Numbered from the stretch's first letter, positions 8,491-17,419 are shown. The stretch is DNA of 64,000 bases from Planctomycetia bacterium (GCA_016191115.1 JACPPG010000011.1:54825-118824), one strand, 5' to 3'. The notes: generated by a model not told the origin, from the sequence alone. Translations and numbers: made by a program.

Positions 8491-8896
8491 CGTTCACTCG
8501 CGCGGCATGGCGTATCGGGCGATTCGGTCAGCTAGCAACGCCGCATGGTGCGGCAGGGTTGCACGCAAAATTGCTCGAAGGGGCCGCACGTTGTCGCGGA
8601 AAACGAGGGTTGGATCAAGGGCAACCGCGTTCGGGCGCGGACCTCGCTTTGACGATCCGCGTCTCCCCTGTCGTTATCGCCACTGCGATGGGCGAGCGGT
8701 GGCTGCGGTGTAAAGATGGGCAACCAGGCGACTGTGCGCGAGCGTGACGGACCTTCGCCGGCGCGCTCTATTCGGAATGTGGGGTGCCATGGCCACGGAG
8801 GTGCTCCGACGTGGCCATGCTGGCGCGCCATCCGCATGCCCACGGCGAGCGTGGGCATGGCACCCACGTCGAACAAAGCATGATTTTGGATGGCCC
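8491..8896. other. 406-bp non-coding gap between fliJ and fliN
   Basis: No supported gene in any frame. A double-hairpin repeat covers 8779-8867. In many flagellar operons fliK, fliL or fliM genes fill this position; I see no recognisable remnant of them. Confidence 0.6.
8779..8867. repeat. Double-hairpin repeat in the fliJ-fliN gap
   Basis: Hairpin 1 is CATGGCCACG (8788-8797) with CGTGGCCATG (8810-8819). Hairpin 2 is CATGCCCACG (8835-8844) with CGTGGGCATG (8850-8859). The outer ends (GTGGGGTGCCATG and CATGGCACCCAC) also pair, so the unit is REPIN-like. Confidence 0.65.
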
Positions 8897-9340
8897 CTAG
8901 ACCGCCTCGTGGAACCCGGCAATGCGGCCGGCTTCATCCAGGGCGTGTTGCTCGCGACGCTGCTGGTCGTCGACAAATCGCGCGCGCTGTTTGTCGCGCA
9001 ACCGTTCCAGCGTGCGAACTTCGCGGTCCGCCGCCAAGAGCGACTCGCGCCGCCGGGTGACGAGGGCCGTGGCGGCTCCGTGTTCCTCTTGTCGGCACTT
9101 TCTCTTTCCCCGCAATTCGGCGGCGTAGCGATCCGCGGCGGATAGCGCCGCGGCATCGACCGTGCCCGGCCGAGTCGCTCGCTCGGCCGCGATCGATCGC
9201 AGTGCCTCATCGATTGCCGCGATCCGCCGGGCGAGCGTCTCGACGGCCGCGGCCGCTTCGGCCAGCTCCCGGCGGCGCTGGTCGCGTTCGACCTCCCTCA
9301 AACGGTGCAGCGACGCCAGTCGAAACTTGAATTGAGCCAT
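8897..9340 (-). CDS. fliJ: Flagellar FliJ-type coiled-coil protein
   Basis: This 147-residue protein is almost entirely charged heptad-repeat sequence, rich in Arg, Glu and Ala (LHRLREVERDQRRRELAEAA), which is the FliJ signature. FliJ is the central stalk of the FliI ATPase and resembles the gamma subunit of F1. The length matches the family. Sequence identity is always low, so position directly after fliI (54 bases) is the main support, together with the MxxFKFRLxxLHRLRE-type N-terminus shared by FliJ proteins. Confidence 0.85.
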   Translation of the reverse strand: MAQFKFRLASLHRLREVERDQRRRELAEAAAAVETLARRIAAIDEALRSIAAERATRPGTVDAAALSAADRYAAELRGKRKCRQEEHGAATALVTRRRESLLAADREVRTLERLRDKQRARFVDDQQRREQHALDEAGRIAGFHEAV

Positions 9341-9394
9341 GCGTGAACGCCGTCCTTCGATGATCTGATTCGGTCGAACCCATGCGTCTGGCTG

Positions 9395-10711
9395 CTATTC
9401 GCCGAGGCACGTCGCGCTCTTCCACAGCTCGCTAAGCGCCGCGCGAGCCGACTCGATCGTGCAAGCTTCATCCACCCCTTGCCGCAGGAACTCTTGGATC
9501 GGCTCGAGCAGCTCCACGGCCCGATCCAGCTTCGCGTTGCCGCCCCGCCGGTAGGCGCCGATCGAAATCAGGTCTTCGTGATCGCGGTACACGGCCAGCA
9601 GCTCGCGGATGGCGGTTGCCGCCGCCCGGTGCTCGGCGGTGGTCACTTCGGGCATGAGCCGGCTGAGGCTCTCCAGCACGTCGATCGCCGGGTAGTGGCC
9701 GCGCGATGCCAGCTTGCGCGCCAGCCACGTATGGCCGTCGAGCAAGCCGCGCAGGGCGTCGCTGATCGGCTCGTTGGGGTCGTCGGCCTCGACCAGAACG
9801 GAATAAAAGGCCGTGATGCTGCCGCGCTGGCTCAGCCCGGCTCGCTCGACAAGCTTGGGCAACTGCGCGAACACGCTGGGCGTGTAGCCGCGCGTGGTCG
9901 GCGGCTCTCCGGCCGCCAGCCCCACCTCGCGACGTGCCAGCGCGAATCGCGTCACGGAATCCATCAGCAGAAGCACGTCGATACCCTGGTCGCGGAAGTA
10001 TTCGGCGATGGCCGTCGCCGCGAACGCGGCGCGGGTGCGCACCAGGGCGGGCTGGTCGCTGGTGGCGACGACAACCACGCTTTTGGCAAGCCCCGCCTCG
10101 GTCAAGTCGCGCTGCAGAAATTCGTTGACCTCGCGGCCGCGCTCGCCGATCAGGGCGATCACGTTCACGCCGGCCGTGGCGCGGCGGGCGAGCATGCCCA
10201 GCAGCACGCTTTTTCCAACGCCCGAGCCGGCGAAGATGCCCATCCGCTGCCCCTTGCCGCAAGTCAAAAGCCCGTCGAGCGCGCGGATGCCCGTCGAAAA
10301 AGGCTCGGCAATCCGCGGCCTTGCGACGGGATCGGGGGCGTGCCCGGCGAGGGGCACGCGATCCGTCAGCGCGCTAGCCGGCTTCCCATCGATCGGCTGG
10401 CCGCAGGCGTCAATCACGCGCCCCAAAAGACCCGGTCCGACGCGTAGCCAGTTGGAGGTTCGCCTGAGGCGGACGGGGCTGCCGTGGCGCACGCCGTCCA
10501 TGTCGGCCAGCGGACAGACGAGCGTCAGGTCGTCGCGAAAGCCGACGACCTCGGCCGGCACCGGCGGCCGGTTGGGCCGATCGATATGAGCGATCGCGCC
10601 CAGCGGCACGCGGAAGCCGGCCACCGACGCGGTCGCTCCCACGGTGCGCACGAGCCGGCCGACAATCGCCGTCGGCATCACGTCGTCGAGTTGGTCGATC
10701 AAGTCAGGCAT
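9395..10711 (-). CDS. fliI: Flagellum-specific ATPase FliI
   Basis: This 438-residue protein is homologous to the F1 beta subunit and powers and orders export of flagellar substrates. The Walker A is FAGSGVGKS in a context of GKGQRMGIF, and the Walker B is DVLLLMDSVTRFA. The arginine-finger region and the substrate-entry motif GEPPTTRGYTPSVFAQLP are typical of FliI. The ATG at 10711 (MPDLIDQL) gives the usual length; the in-frame extension begins with TTG and has no family similarity. fliH lies 84 bases upstream and fliJ 54 bases downstream. Confidence 0.93.
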   Translation of the reverse strand: MPDLIDQLDDVMPTAIVGRLVRTVGATASVAGFRVPLGAIAHIDRPNRPPVPAEVVGFRDDLTLVCPLADMDGVRHGSPVRLRRTSNWLRVGPGLLGRVIDACGQPIDGKPASALTDRVPLAGHAPDPVARPRIAEPFSTGIRALDGLLTCGKGQRMGIFAGSGVGKSVLLGMLARRATAGVNVIALIGERGREVNEFLQRDLTEAGLAKSVVVVATSDQPALVRTRAAFAATAIAEYFRDQGIDVLLLMDSVTRFALARREVGLAAGEPPTTRGYTPSVFAQLPKLVERAGLSQRGSITAFYSVLVEADDPNEPISDALRGLLDGHTWLARKLASRGHYPAIDVLESLSRLMPEVTTAEHRAAATAIRELLAVYRDHEDLISIGAYRRGGNAKLDRAVELLEPIQEFLRQGVDEACTIESARAALSELWKSATCLGE

Positions 10712-10795
10712 GGCGGTGGAGCGGTCGTACGTTAGGTCCCTTGCCCAAGCGCGGGAAACGATCCGGGTGAAGGGCCCCAACCTTCGGTCACACTG

Positions 10796-11449
10796 CTACG
10801 CCCATTCCTCTTCGATCCGCGCAAGCTGTGCTTCAAACTGCTGATCGATCGTGCCGTTTTCGGTTTCGACGCGGCAGCCTCCCGGGCCGATCGTGGGGTC
10901 GGCGATCAACTCGGCCTGCGCCCCCGTGGCCAGCTCATCGAGCAACTGTCGAAGGCGGGTTCCGACCGCGGCGGCGGCGACCGGGTGCACGCGCACGCGT
11001 ACACTCTGGGCGCCAGTCGCCAGTTGCAGTGCCTCGCGCACGAGCTCGACCGGGATGTCCGGATTGGCCCGCAGCTCGCAGCGGATAACGCGGCGGGCGA
11101 TGGCCGTTGCCAGCCGCACGGCACGGCCGTCCCACTGGGCCAACCACGAGTGTTTTGCGCCTCTCACTTCGCGCGCCGCGGCTTCGAGCGCCGGCGCAAA
11201 CGTCTGGAGTCTTTGCGCGACCCTTTCCTCGAGCAGCCGATCGATCTCGGCTTCGGCCGCCCGCAGCCCGTCGGCTTTGGCCTGCTCGCGAATCGCGTCG
11301 GCCTCGTCGCGGGCTTGTGCGATCAAGCGCGCGGCCTCCGCGCGAGCTCCTTCGAGTCTGGTTTCGGCCTGCGCCGCCAGGTCATCGAAGTTGAAGGCCA
11401 CGCCTTGGTTCGCGCAGCCGCGATCCGTTCCTTTGATCACCTTGGTCAT
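10796..11449 (-). CDS. fliH: Flagellar assembly protein FliH
   Basis: This 217-residue regulator and anchor of FliI resembles the F-type ATPase b and delta subunits. The N-terminal half is a long Ala/Glu/Arg coiled coil (AEARLEGARAEAARLIAQAR-like). The C-terminal FliH/V-ATPase-E domain includes AIARRVIRCELRANPDIPVE, VRVRVHPVAAAAVG and ADPTIGPGGCRVET, the last being a family hallmark. The ATG at 11449 (MTKVIKG) is preferred to a TTG four codons earlier. It lies between fliG and fliI in canonical order. Confidence 0.9.
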   Translation of the reverse strand: MTKVIKGTDRGCANQGVAFNFDDLAAQAETRLEGARAEAARLIAQARDEADAIREQAKADGLRAAEAEIDRLLEERVAQRLQTFAPALEAAAREVRGAKHSWLAQWDGRAVRLATAIARRVIRCELRANPDIPVELVREALQLATGAQSVRVRVHPVAAAAVGTRLRQLLDELATGAQAELIADPTIGPGGCRVETENGTIDQQFEAQLARIEEEWA

Positions 11450-11480
11450 GGCGTGCGGCAATTAAGGGGAGCGACTCGCG

Positions 11481-12443
11481 TTAGGGAATGGCGGCGGCAC
11501 GGTCGGCCGGGCGAACGCGCTGGGCAAGGGAAACCAACTGCCGCTGCGCTTCCTCGACGTCGGCCAGCCGCGTGGGCCCCAAGTTTGCCAGCGACCGCCG
11601 CAACGATTTCACTTCGCTCGAGGGCAGTTGTCGCTGCACTTGCCTGACGAACTCGCGCGATGCGCCAGCCAGCGCCAGCAAAAGCACCTGTCGGTCAACG
11701 GCGCGCGCAAGCGCCGCCAGGCGCGCCGCCGGCAAAAGTTCCAGGTCGGCGAACTCGAGTCGCCGCGGATCCACCTGCGCGGCCAGTTGGGCATCGTGGT
11801 CGGCAAGGTTCGCCAGGATTTGCTGCTTGAGCGCCGGCTCGGCGCGGTCGACGAGCTGCGCCACTTGGGCCAGTCCGACTGCCCGCGCCTGCTCCGACTC
11901 CAGGCACTCGACGACGCGGAAGTGCAGTCCTCGCTCGACGTCCTTGATCGCTTCCGCATCGGCCCGGTCCAGGTCGATCAGTCGCCGCATGACGTCGGCT
12001 CTCAGGGCGGGCGCCAACGCGGCAAGCACCCGCTGGGCACGGATCGGCGACAAGCGAGAGACGACGACACAAATCGTCTGCGGCCGCTCGCGCTCGAGCA
12101 GCGCAACCAGGTCGGCGCATGGCGTGTCGTTGAGGAATTCCGAGGACGGCTCGGCCCCGGCTGAAGAGCCTTCGGCGCGTGGCCGCTCGGCAAGCTGCCA
12201 CTCCACGCCATCAGCCACGGGTGATGGCGGCGCATGCCTAGAGCCGACTCCGCCGTGGCCCAAGAATTCTTCCAGGATCGCGGCCTCCTCGGCGGCGTCG
12301 ACTTCCGCTAACTCGTCGATCGCCTGCCGTACGCGCACGGCCTGATCGGATGGCATCTGTGCCAACAGGCCGTCGGCCGTGGCCGCGTCCAAGGTCGCGA
12401 CCAGGATGGCCGCCCGGCGGATGGAGCTTGGGTCGTATGTCAT
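11481..12443 (-). CDS. fliG: Flagellar motor switch protein FliG
   Basis: This is a 320-residue C-ring protein that couples MotA stator rotation to the rotor. The N-terminal domain starts SIRRAAILVATLD. The middle domain has the ERPQTICVVVSRLSPIRAQRVLAAL segment, which corresponds to the EHPQT motif. The C-terminal helical domain includes VQRQLPSSEVKSLRRSLANLG, corresponding to the torque helix and its charged residues. Its ATG overlaps the fliF stop by four bases (ATGA), so the two are translationally coupled. The sequence is rather divergent from model FliG, especially in the linker around residues 85-110. Confidence 0.9.
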   Translation of the reverse strand: MTYDPSSIRRAAILVATLDAATADGLLAQMPSDQAVRVRQAIDELAEVDAAEEAAILEEFLGHGGVGSRHAPPSPVADGVEWQLAERPRAEGSSAGAEPSSEFLNDTPCADLVALLERERPQTICVVVSRLSPIRAQRVLAALAPALRADVMRRLIDLDRADAEAIKDVERGLHFRVVECLESEQARAVGLAQVAQLVDRAEPALKQQILANLADHDAQLAAQVDPRRLEFADLELLPAARLAALARAVDRQVLLLALAGASREFVRQVQRQLPSSEVKSLRRSLANLGPTRLADVEEAQRQLVSLAQRVRPADRAAAIP

Positions 12444-14035
12444 GAATGCGCGCTACTGATCCAGGACCGCAGGATGTGGGCCGCCGCGTCCGGGTCCTGG
12501 CGGACCATACCGGCCAGCTCCTCGCGTATCGAGGTCGCGGGCGCTGTCGCCGATTCGTCGCGAGACCGTGCCCGCGCGTCGGACGTGCGTTGCGTCGCGT
12601 TGAAGTGAGGTTCCGGGATCGTTGTGGCATGCGTAGCAACCGACGAACGAACAAGCGATCGCAACATGACCAGGCTCGCGATCACAAGCGCAGACGCCGC
12701 TAGAGGCTTCCACGCCGAGCCAATCCACTCAGCCGCGGAAGTCGCAAACGACGGCGGCGGCGAATCCGGCGGCGTCAAATGCGAATAGGCCGTGACCGTC
12801 ACCAGCTTGCTTCTATCCACCGACGGATCGGAAACAGGGATCAGCGTGGCGACTTGCTGCTCGATCCGCGCGATGACCTCCGTCTGAATCTCGTTTAGCT
12901 CCGCTGGCGGGGCGACGCGGGCCGATTTCCCGGCCGAGATCGCTCGTTGCCGCCAGATGTCCTCGAAATAGCTGACAGGCACGCCCACGGAGATCGCCAC
13001 GCGCTTGGGCGTCAGCCCGGCCAGCTCGGTCGTGGTTTGCTGCTGCGCGGGGCGCGCCTCGTTGGGGGCGGCGGGCCGGCTTGCATTCAGAGCGGCAATC
13101 GCCGTGGGCAACAGTGCGAGATTGTCGGGCTGGTTGGCCCCGCCGCGTGCCACGGGTCGATCTTCGCCGCGGGTCCCGTCGTCCGAAGCGTCGAGCCTGA
13201 CGCGCTTTTCCTCGTGACGAAGCTCGCGATTGAGCTCGACCTCGGCGCTCACGGTCAAGCCCGGCACCGCCAGCAACTGGCGGACTTTGGCCTCATACTC
13301 GGCCTGATACCTTCGCTTGGCCGTGTGGTATGGATCGTCGAACGAGCCGGCGTGCCCTGTCGCGCTCGCGCCGAAGCTGACGCCGGTGGCCTTATCGACC
13401 ACGGTGACGTCCTGGGGCGTGAGCCCGCCGATGGCGCCCGCCACGAGGCGTTGCACGTGCGGCACGCGCTCCTCGTCGAGGTGCTGGCCGCCGCGCAGCT
13501 TCACGGCCACAAGGGCCTTGGCGGTCCGCTCCTGCCTGAGTCCGTGCGGCTCTTGCACGTCGAAATCCACCTCGGCGCTCTCCACTTCGTTCATGCTGCG
13601 CAGGATCATGGCGAGCCCCTTGCGCTTGGCCGCCTTCATGTTCTCGATGTGCAGGGCGCGGCTGGTAAAGGGCGTGGTCTTCGCCGCGGCTTCCTCGAAG
13701 ATGTCGTTGAACGTCGCCGGCAGCGCGCCGGCGTCGGCGAGTGCCGCCAGGCAAGCGGCCTGCCGCGACTTGGGGACGCAAATCCGCCCGCGCTCGACTG
13801 TGAAGTCGCTCAACTGCGCCTTGGCCAGCGCGCCTTCGATCACCGCCAGCTCGTCGGCAGCGACGACCTGCCCTCCGAATAGATACACGTCTTCGCCAGT
13901 TACCTGATTGCGCACGAGCCAACCCAGGCCAGCGACGGCGATGGCCAAAAGCGCCACGGCACTCATCCGCGCGCGGGGTGGGAGCGAGCGGGCCAGCGCC
14001 GACAATTGAGCCAAAGCGTTATTGAGCGATTCCAT
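12440..14035 (-). CDS. fliF: Flagellar MS-ring protein FliF
   Basis: This 531-residue inner-membrane protein builds the MS ring, the base on which rotor and export gate assemble. There is a membrane helix near residue 28-46 (SAVALLAIAVAGLGWLV). The YscJ/FliF periplasmic domains carry CVPKSRQAACLAALADAG and the EVESAEVDFDVQEPHGLRQE strand. A second helix near residue 440 (LAASALVIASLVMLRSLV) is followed by the cytoplasmic tail that binds FliG. The four-base overlap with fliG fits that interaction. A perfect hairpin repeat separates it from fliE upstream. Confidence 0.93.
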   Translation of the reverse strand: MESLNNALAQLSALARSLPPRARMSAVALLAIAVAGLGWLVRNQVTGEDVYLFGGQVVAADELAVIEGALAKAQLSDFTVERGRICVPKSRQAACLAALADAGALPATFNDIFEEAAAKTTPFTSRALHIENMKAAKRKGLAMILRSMNEVESAEVDFDVQEPHGLRQERTAKALVAVKLRGGQHLDEERVPHVQRLVAGAIGGLTPQDVTVVDKATGVSFGASATGHAGSFDDPYHTAKRRYQAEYEAKVRQLLAVPGLTVSAEVELNRELRHEEKRVRLDASDDGTRGEDRPVARGGANQPDNLALLPTAIAALNASRPAAPNEARPAQQQTTTELAGLTPKRVAISVGVPVSYFEDIWRQRAISAGKSARVAPPAELNEIQTEVIARIEQQVATLIPVSDPSVDRSKLVTVTAYSHLTPPDSPPPSFATSAAEWIGSAWKPLAASALVIASLVMLRSLVRSSVATHATTIPEPHFNATQRTSDARARSRDESATAPATSIREELAGMVRQDPDAAAHILRSWISSAHS

Positions 14036-14070
14036 TCAAGAACTCCCGAACCGTTCCGCGGTCTTTTGGT

Positions 14071-14106
14071 CTTAGGCGTGGCCACGCCAGCGTGGCCACG
14101 CCTAAG
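14071..14106. repeat. Perfect 16-bp hairpin between fliE and fliF
   Basis: CTTAGGCGTGGCCACG at 14071-14086, a CCAG loop, and the exact complement CGTGGCCACGCCTAAG at 14091-14106. There is no U tract, so it is more likely a REP-type element than a terminator, though it could attenuate or protect the polycistronic RNA. Confidence 0.7.
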
Positions 14107-14156
14107 TGTGGGGATAGCACCTGCAAGCACGACACCGCGCATCATCTCGCTATCGT

Positions 14157-14471
14157 TCAGACCTGAATGCTTTGCACTTCCCGGTACATCCGCATGAGCT
14201 CGTCGCGAATCTCGATCATCATGCGGAACGCCAGGTCGGCTTTTCGCACCGCCGCCAGCACGTTGTCGGGCGAGGTGTTTTCGCCGGCAGTGAGCGCGGC
14301 CACGGCAGTCTCGGCGTCGTGCTGCGCCGCGTCGAGCTGCCGCACGGAATCGGCTAGCACTTCCTTGAACGACGGTTGGCCGGCCGCCGTGCCCGCGACC
14401 GCCCGCGTCGTGCCCGGCGGCGCGGCGATGGATGCCGGTTGCGTGGTGACGCTGCCGATACTGCTTGCCAT
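14157..14471 (-). CDS. fliE: Flagellar hook-basal body protein FliE
   Basis: This 104-residue adaptor sits between the MS ring and the rod. After a disordered Ala/Pro-rich N-terminus comes the FliE core: SFKEVLADSVRQLDAAQHDA, the GENTSPDNVLAAVRKADLAF helix, and the C-terminal MIEIRDELMRMYREVQSIQV, ending in the family's typical YREVxxIQV. The ATG at 14471 has GAGG eight bases upstream. An ATG at 14525, three bases from the upstream regulator's stop, is possible. flgB and flgC, the usual neighbours, are not present. Confidence 0.9.
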   Translation of the reverse strand: MASSIGSVTTQPASIAAPPGTTRAVAGTAAGQPSFKEVLADSVRQLDAAQHDAETAVAALTAGENTSPDNVLAAVRKADLAFRMMIEIRDELMRMYREVQSIQV

Positions 14472-14527
14472 GCTCGTGCCTCGTGCTTCGTGGGTCGGCA
14501 GCGCCGGACTGCCGCCGAGCGCCATGC

Positions 14528-15955
14528 TCAAATCGCGCTTGTGACCCGGCGATTCCGCGGGGCATGCCCGTATTCCTTCAGTTTTCCCGACAGGGTCCGC
14601 AGACCGATCCCCAAAGCGCGGGCGGTGCGGGCACGATGCCCGGCGAAGCGATCGAGCGTCGCCTCGATCAGCTTTCGTTCCATTTCGTGCAAGCTCAACC
14701 CCACCGGAACCCGCGCCACCGCACGGCGGTCCGCGGCCCGGCCTTCGATCAGCCACGGCCGCAATTCGTCCGCCGTGATCGACGAGCCTTGGTTCAACAC
14801 GCTCGCGCGGGTGATGATGTTTTCCAGCTCGCGCACGTTGCCGGGCCAGTGATAACCGATCAGTAGCTCGTGCCCTGACGGATCAAGCACGCAAGGGTCC
14901 TTCTTGAGTCGCGCAGCCGAGCGGTCCAGGAAGTAGGCGATCAGCGGCGGCACGTCGTCGGCTCGGTCGCGCAGCGGCGGGACCGACAGCGGCACAACGG
15001 CCAGGCGGTAGTACAAGTCGTCGCGGAAGCGCTCGGCGGCGATCTCCGCCGGCAAATCCCGGTTCGTCGTGGCCATGACCCGCACGTCGACCCGACGCGA
15101 CACGCTCGCCCCGACGCGCTCGAAGGTCTTTTCCTGCAGCACGCGGAGCAGCTTGGATTGGACGGGCAAGCCGATTTCCGTCACCTCGTCGAGCAAGATC
15201 GTCCCACCGTCGGCCAACTCGAAGCGGCCGGCGCGAGCGGCGTCGGCCCCGGTGAACGCCCCTTTCTCATGCCCAAAAAGCTCGCTCTCCAGCAAATGCG
15301 CCGAAAGCACGGGGCAGTTGACGCTTACCAGGGGGGCGCGAGCGCGGGGGCTCGCGGCATGCACGGCCCGCGCCACAAGCTCCTTTCCGGTGCCGCTTTC
15401 GCCGGTGATGAGAATCGTTTCCGTGGTGGGTGCGACGCGGGCGATCCGCTCGCGCAGCTCCCGCATCGGCCTGCTGTCGCCGATCATCGTTGTGTACCCG
15501 CCGTCCGCCACCGCCGGCTGCACACGGGCCCGGTCCAGCAGCCGGCCGTGCGCCAAGGCGCGAGCGACCAGCCGCTCGAGACGGTCCGCGTCGAACGGCT
15601 TCTCGACGTAATCGAACGCTCCGCGTCGCATGGCTTCGACCGCCGAGGCCACCGTGGCGTGCGCGGTGATCATCACGATTTGCGCTCCGTGCGCCAGACA
15701 CTCCAGGCGGCGAATGAAATCCAGCCCGCTCATGCCGGGCATTTGCAGATCGGTGATGATCACGTCGAAGCCTTCGCGCTGGACGAGCGCCAGCGCCTCG
15801 ACGGCGCTGGCGCAAAGCTCGACCTCGTGTCGCGACTGGCGCAGGATGTCGGCGATCGACTGCCGCGCGGGGGCATGGTCGTCGACCACGAGCACCCGGC
15901 CATGGGCGCCGTTCGAACGTTGTGGGCGTGCGTCGCGCGCGAGGTTGTCGATCAA
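14528..15955 (-). CDS. Sigma-54-dependent response regulator (NtrC/FlgR type)
   Basis: This is a 475-residue activator. The receiver domain has VLVVDD and phospho-acceptor D69 in DVIITDLQMPG. The AAA+ domain has Walker A GESGTGKE and the intact sigma-54 contact loop GAFTGA, followed by ILLDE. A Fis-type HTH closes the protein (GHRARTARALGIGLRTLSGK). The start is best placed at TTG 15955: GGAGGCGG lies just upstream, and TTGA overlaps the kinase stop. By position at the head of the flagellar run it probably plays the FlgR/FleR role, switching on sigma-54 promoters of later flagellar genes (inference). Confidence 0.88.
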   Translation of the reverse strand: MIDNLARDARPQRSNGAHGRVLVVDDHAPARQSIADILRQSRHEVELCASAVEALALVQREGFDVIITDLQMPGMSGLDFIRRLECLAHGAQIVMITAHATVASAVEAMRRGAFDYVEKPFDADRLERLVARALAHGRLLDRARVQPAVADGGYTTMIGDSRPMRELRERIARVAPTTETILITGESGTGKELVARAVHAASPRARAPLVSVNCPVLSAHLLESELFGHEKGAFTGADAARAGRFELADGGTILLDEVTEIGLPVQSKLLRVLQEKTFERVGASVSRRVDVRVMATTNRDLPAEIAAERFRDDLYYRLAVVPLSVPPLRDRADDVPPLIAYFLDRSAARLKKDPCVLDPSGHELLIGYHWPGNVRELENIITRASVLNQGSSITADELRPWLIEGRAADRRAVARVPVGLSLHEMERKLIEATLDRFAGHRARTARALGIGLRTLSGKLKEYGHAPRNRRVTSAI

Positions 15956-16809
15956 GCGGCCGCCTCCAGCGCGCGATGGGGAAAGCGGAGCGTAAAGGCG
16001 GCGCCCCCTTCGGGGCAATTGGCGACGGTCACGTCGCCGCCGTGCACTTCGGCGATGCGTTCGACAATGGCCAGGCCCAGGCCCGTGCCCCCGCTCTTCG
16101 TGGTAAAAAAGGGCTCGAAGGCCCTGGCCCTCGCTTCTTCCGAAAGGCCGATTCCACTGTCGGCGATTTCCAGCTCGACGCCGTGGCGGCCGGAAAACGA
16201 CGTCACGATCAACTCCCCGCCGGCCGGCATGGCATCCAGCGCGTTGAGCGTCAGATTGAGGATCGCGCGGCGCAGCATATCCCGATCCGCGAGCACTTGC
16301 GCGTGTTCCGGCACGTCGATCGTGGTCGAGACGCCTTGCGCCGCCAGTTGCGGCATCAGTCCGGCGTGAACTTCCTCGACGAGCGGCCGCAGCCGCACGA
16401 GCCGTAAGTCTGGCTCGCGGTCGGCGGTGAAATGCAACAGATCGTTGACCGTGGCGTCGAGCGCCGTGAAGCTGGCGTCGACCTTGTGCAGCAGGTCGAA
16501 CCCGGCGGGATCGTCCAGCATGCGCCGCCGCAGCAGACTCAAGTACAACGCCACCGGTACCAGGCTGTTGCGGACCTCATGGGCGACGTGCGAAGCGATG
16601 CGGCCCAGGTCCGCCAAACGGCTCTGCCGCGCCAGCTCCCGATTCTTGGCCTCGAGCTCCACGGTCAATCGCCGCACTTCGGTGCGGAGCGCCTCGTGAG
16701 TTTGTTCGAGCCGCACGGTGGCGTCGTGCCACGCCGCCATGACCGTTTGCAGGTCGCCGTCGGTTTCAGCCGAGTGAATCCGTAACGCCGTGGACGATTC
16801 CTGGGTCAT
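15952..16809 (-). CDS. Soluble sensor histidine kinase (FlgS/FleS-like)
   Basis: This 285-residue kinase has no membrane segment. A coiled coil (about residues 30-66) leads into the H-box HVAHEVRNSLVPV, with H77 followed by E78 as the phospho-acceptor. The HATPase domain shows the N-box NLTLNALDAMPAGG, the G1 box DSGIGL, the F-box FEPFFTTK and the G2 box GGTGLGLAIVERI. All catalytic boxes are intact. The overlaps (ATGA with the FlgN-like gene before it, TTGA with the activator after it) show tight coupling. As a cytosolic kinase it may sense the state of the export apparatus, as proposed for FlgS in other bacteria (inference). Confidence 0.88.
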   Translation of the reverse strand: MTQESSTALRIHSAETDGDLQTVMAAWHDATVRLEQTHEALRTEVRRLTVELEAKNRELARQSRLADLGRIASHVAHEVRNSLVPVALYLSLLRRRMLDDPAGFDLLHKVDASFTALDATVNDLLHFTADREPDLRLVRLRPLVEEVHAGLMPQLAAQGVSTTIDVPEHAQVLADRDMLRRAILNLTLNALDAMPAGGELIVTSFSGRHGVELEIADSGIGLSEEARARAFEPFFTTKSGGTGLGLAIVERIAEVHGGDVTVANCPEGGAAFTLRFPHRALEAAA

Positions 16810-17279
16810 GATTCGTATTCCTCTGTCCGATCAAGGTCGAGTTGCCGCGCACCTTCCGAAGAATGGACCGCGTACGCCGCTCGCGCGGCCAAGGACGCGG
16901 CGGTATCCTTGGCTTGAGCCGTGCCGCTCATCCTGTTCCCTACCTGCGCCATGCTCGTTGCGGCGGCCTCCGCCGCAACGATCTCCTGCCACAGCGCGTC
17001 GCACTCGTCGAGCAGCGCGGAGCACTGCCGCCGGTCCGCGTCGGTCGGCCAACTACGGCGCTGCGGCTGCTGTCGACGAAAGGGATCGAGCGCCTGCTCG
17101 ATCGATCGTAGTCGGGCCAGCAGTTGCCGCTTCCCAGCGAGCACCGTCATGAGGTCCCCCCCGTCCCGATCGCCGGCCGAGTCCAGGGGGCCCTGCGCCA
17201 CCGCGCGCAGTTCGAGCAGGCAGTCGCGCTTGGCCCCGATGAGCGTCGTCAACGTCCGTGTGTCTTCGAATGGCGTCAT
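16806..17279 (-). CDS. Small helical protein, possible FlgN-type flagellar chaperone
   Basis: This 157-residue, alpha-helical, soluble protein is the first gene of the flagellar transcript. The N-terminal half has heptad-like leucines (TLTTLIGAKRDCLLELRAV and MTVLAGKRQLLARLRSIEQA) reminiscent of FlgN/FliT export chaperones. The C-terminal part is Ala/Ser-rich. I do not recognise a diagnostic motif, so FlgN is a suggestion based on length, helicity and position. The ATG at 17279 is preferred because the longer in-frame stretch upstream crosses the promoter and a mobile element. The stop overlaps the kinase ATG by four bases. Confidence 0.55.
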   Translation of the reverse strand: MTPFEDTRTLTTLIGAKRDCLLELRAVAQGPLDSAGDRDGGDLMTVLAGKRQLLARLRSIEQALDPFRRQQPQRRSWPTDADRRQCSALLDECDALWQEIVAAEAAATSMAQVGNRMSGTAQAKDTAASLAARAAYAVHSSEGARQLDLDRTEEYES

Positions 17280-17419
17280 TGTTGATGCCGGGCGCCGGTC
17301 CAGTCTCTCGCGGCGCGCCGGCGGCAATCCTTGCCAGATGTGCGGTTGCTTTCGTCGAATGCGCGCGAAGGGCACCGCTCCGCCAAGGCGCGAGAAAGAG
17401 GACAGGATAAGGCGACAGG

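Noticed and set aside
8532..8876. Minus-strand ORF in the fliJ-fliN gap
   Set aside because: Its N-terminal third is translated double-hairpin repeat and the rest has no recognisable sequence.
14071..14106. Rho-independent terminator between fliE and fliF
   Set aside because: The stem is perfect but lacks a T run on the transcribed strand, and a terminator would cut the operon before fliF; a REP-type hairpin is more likely.
17330..17345. Sigma-54-like TGGCAAGGATTGCC on the minus strand before the flagellar genes
   Set aside because: The GG and GC elements are two bases too close for a -24/-12 promoter; the TTGACA promoter nearby fits better.
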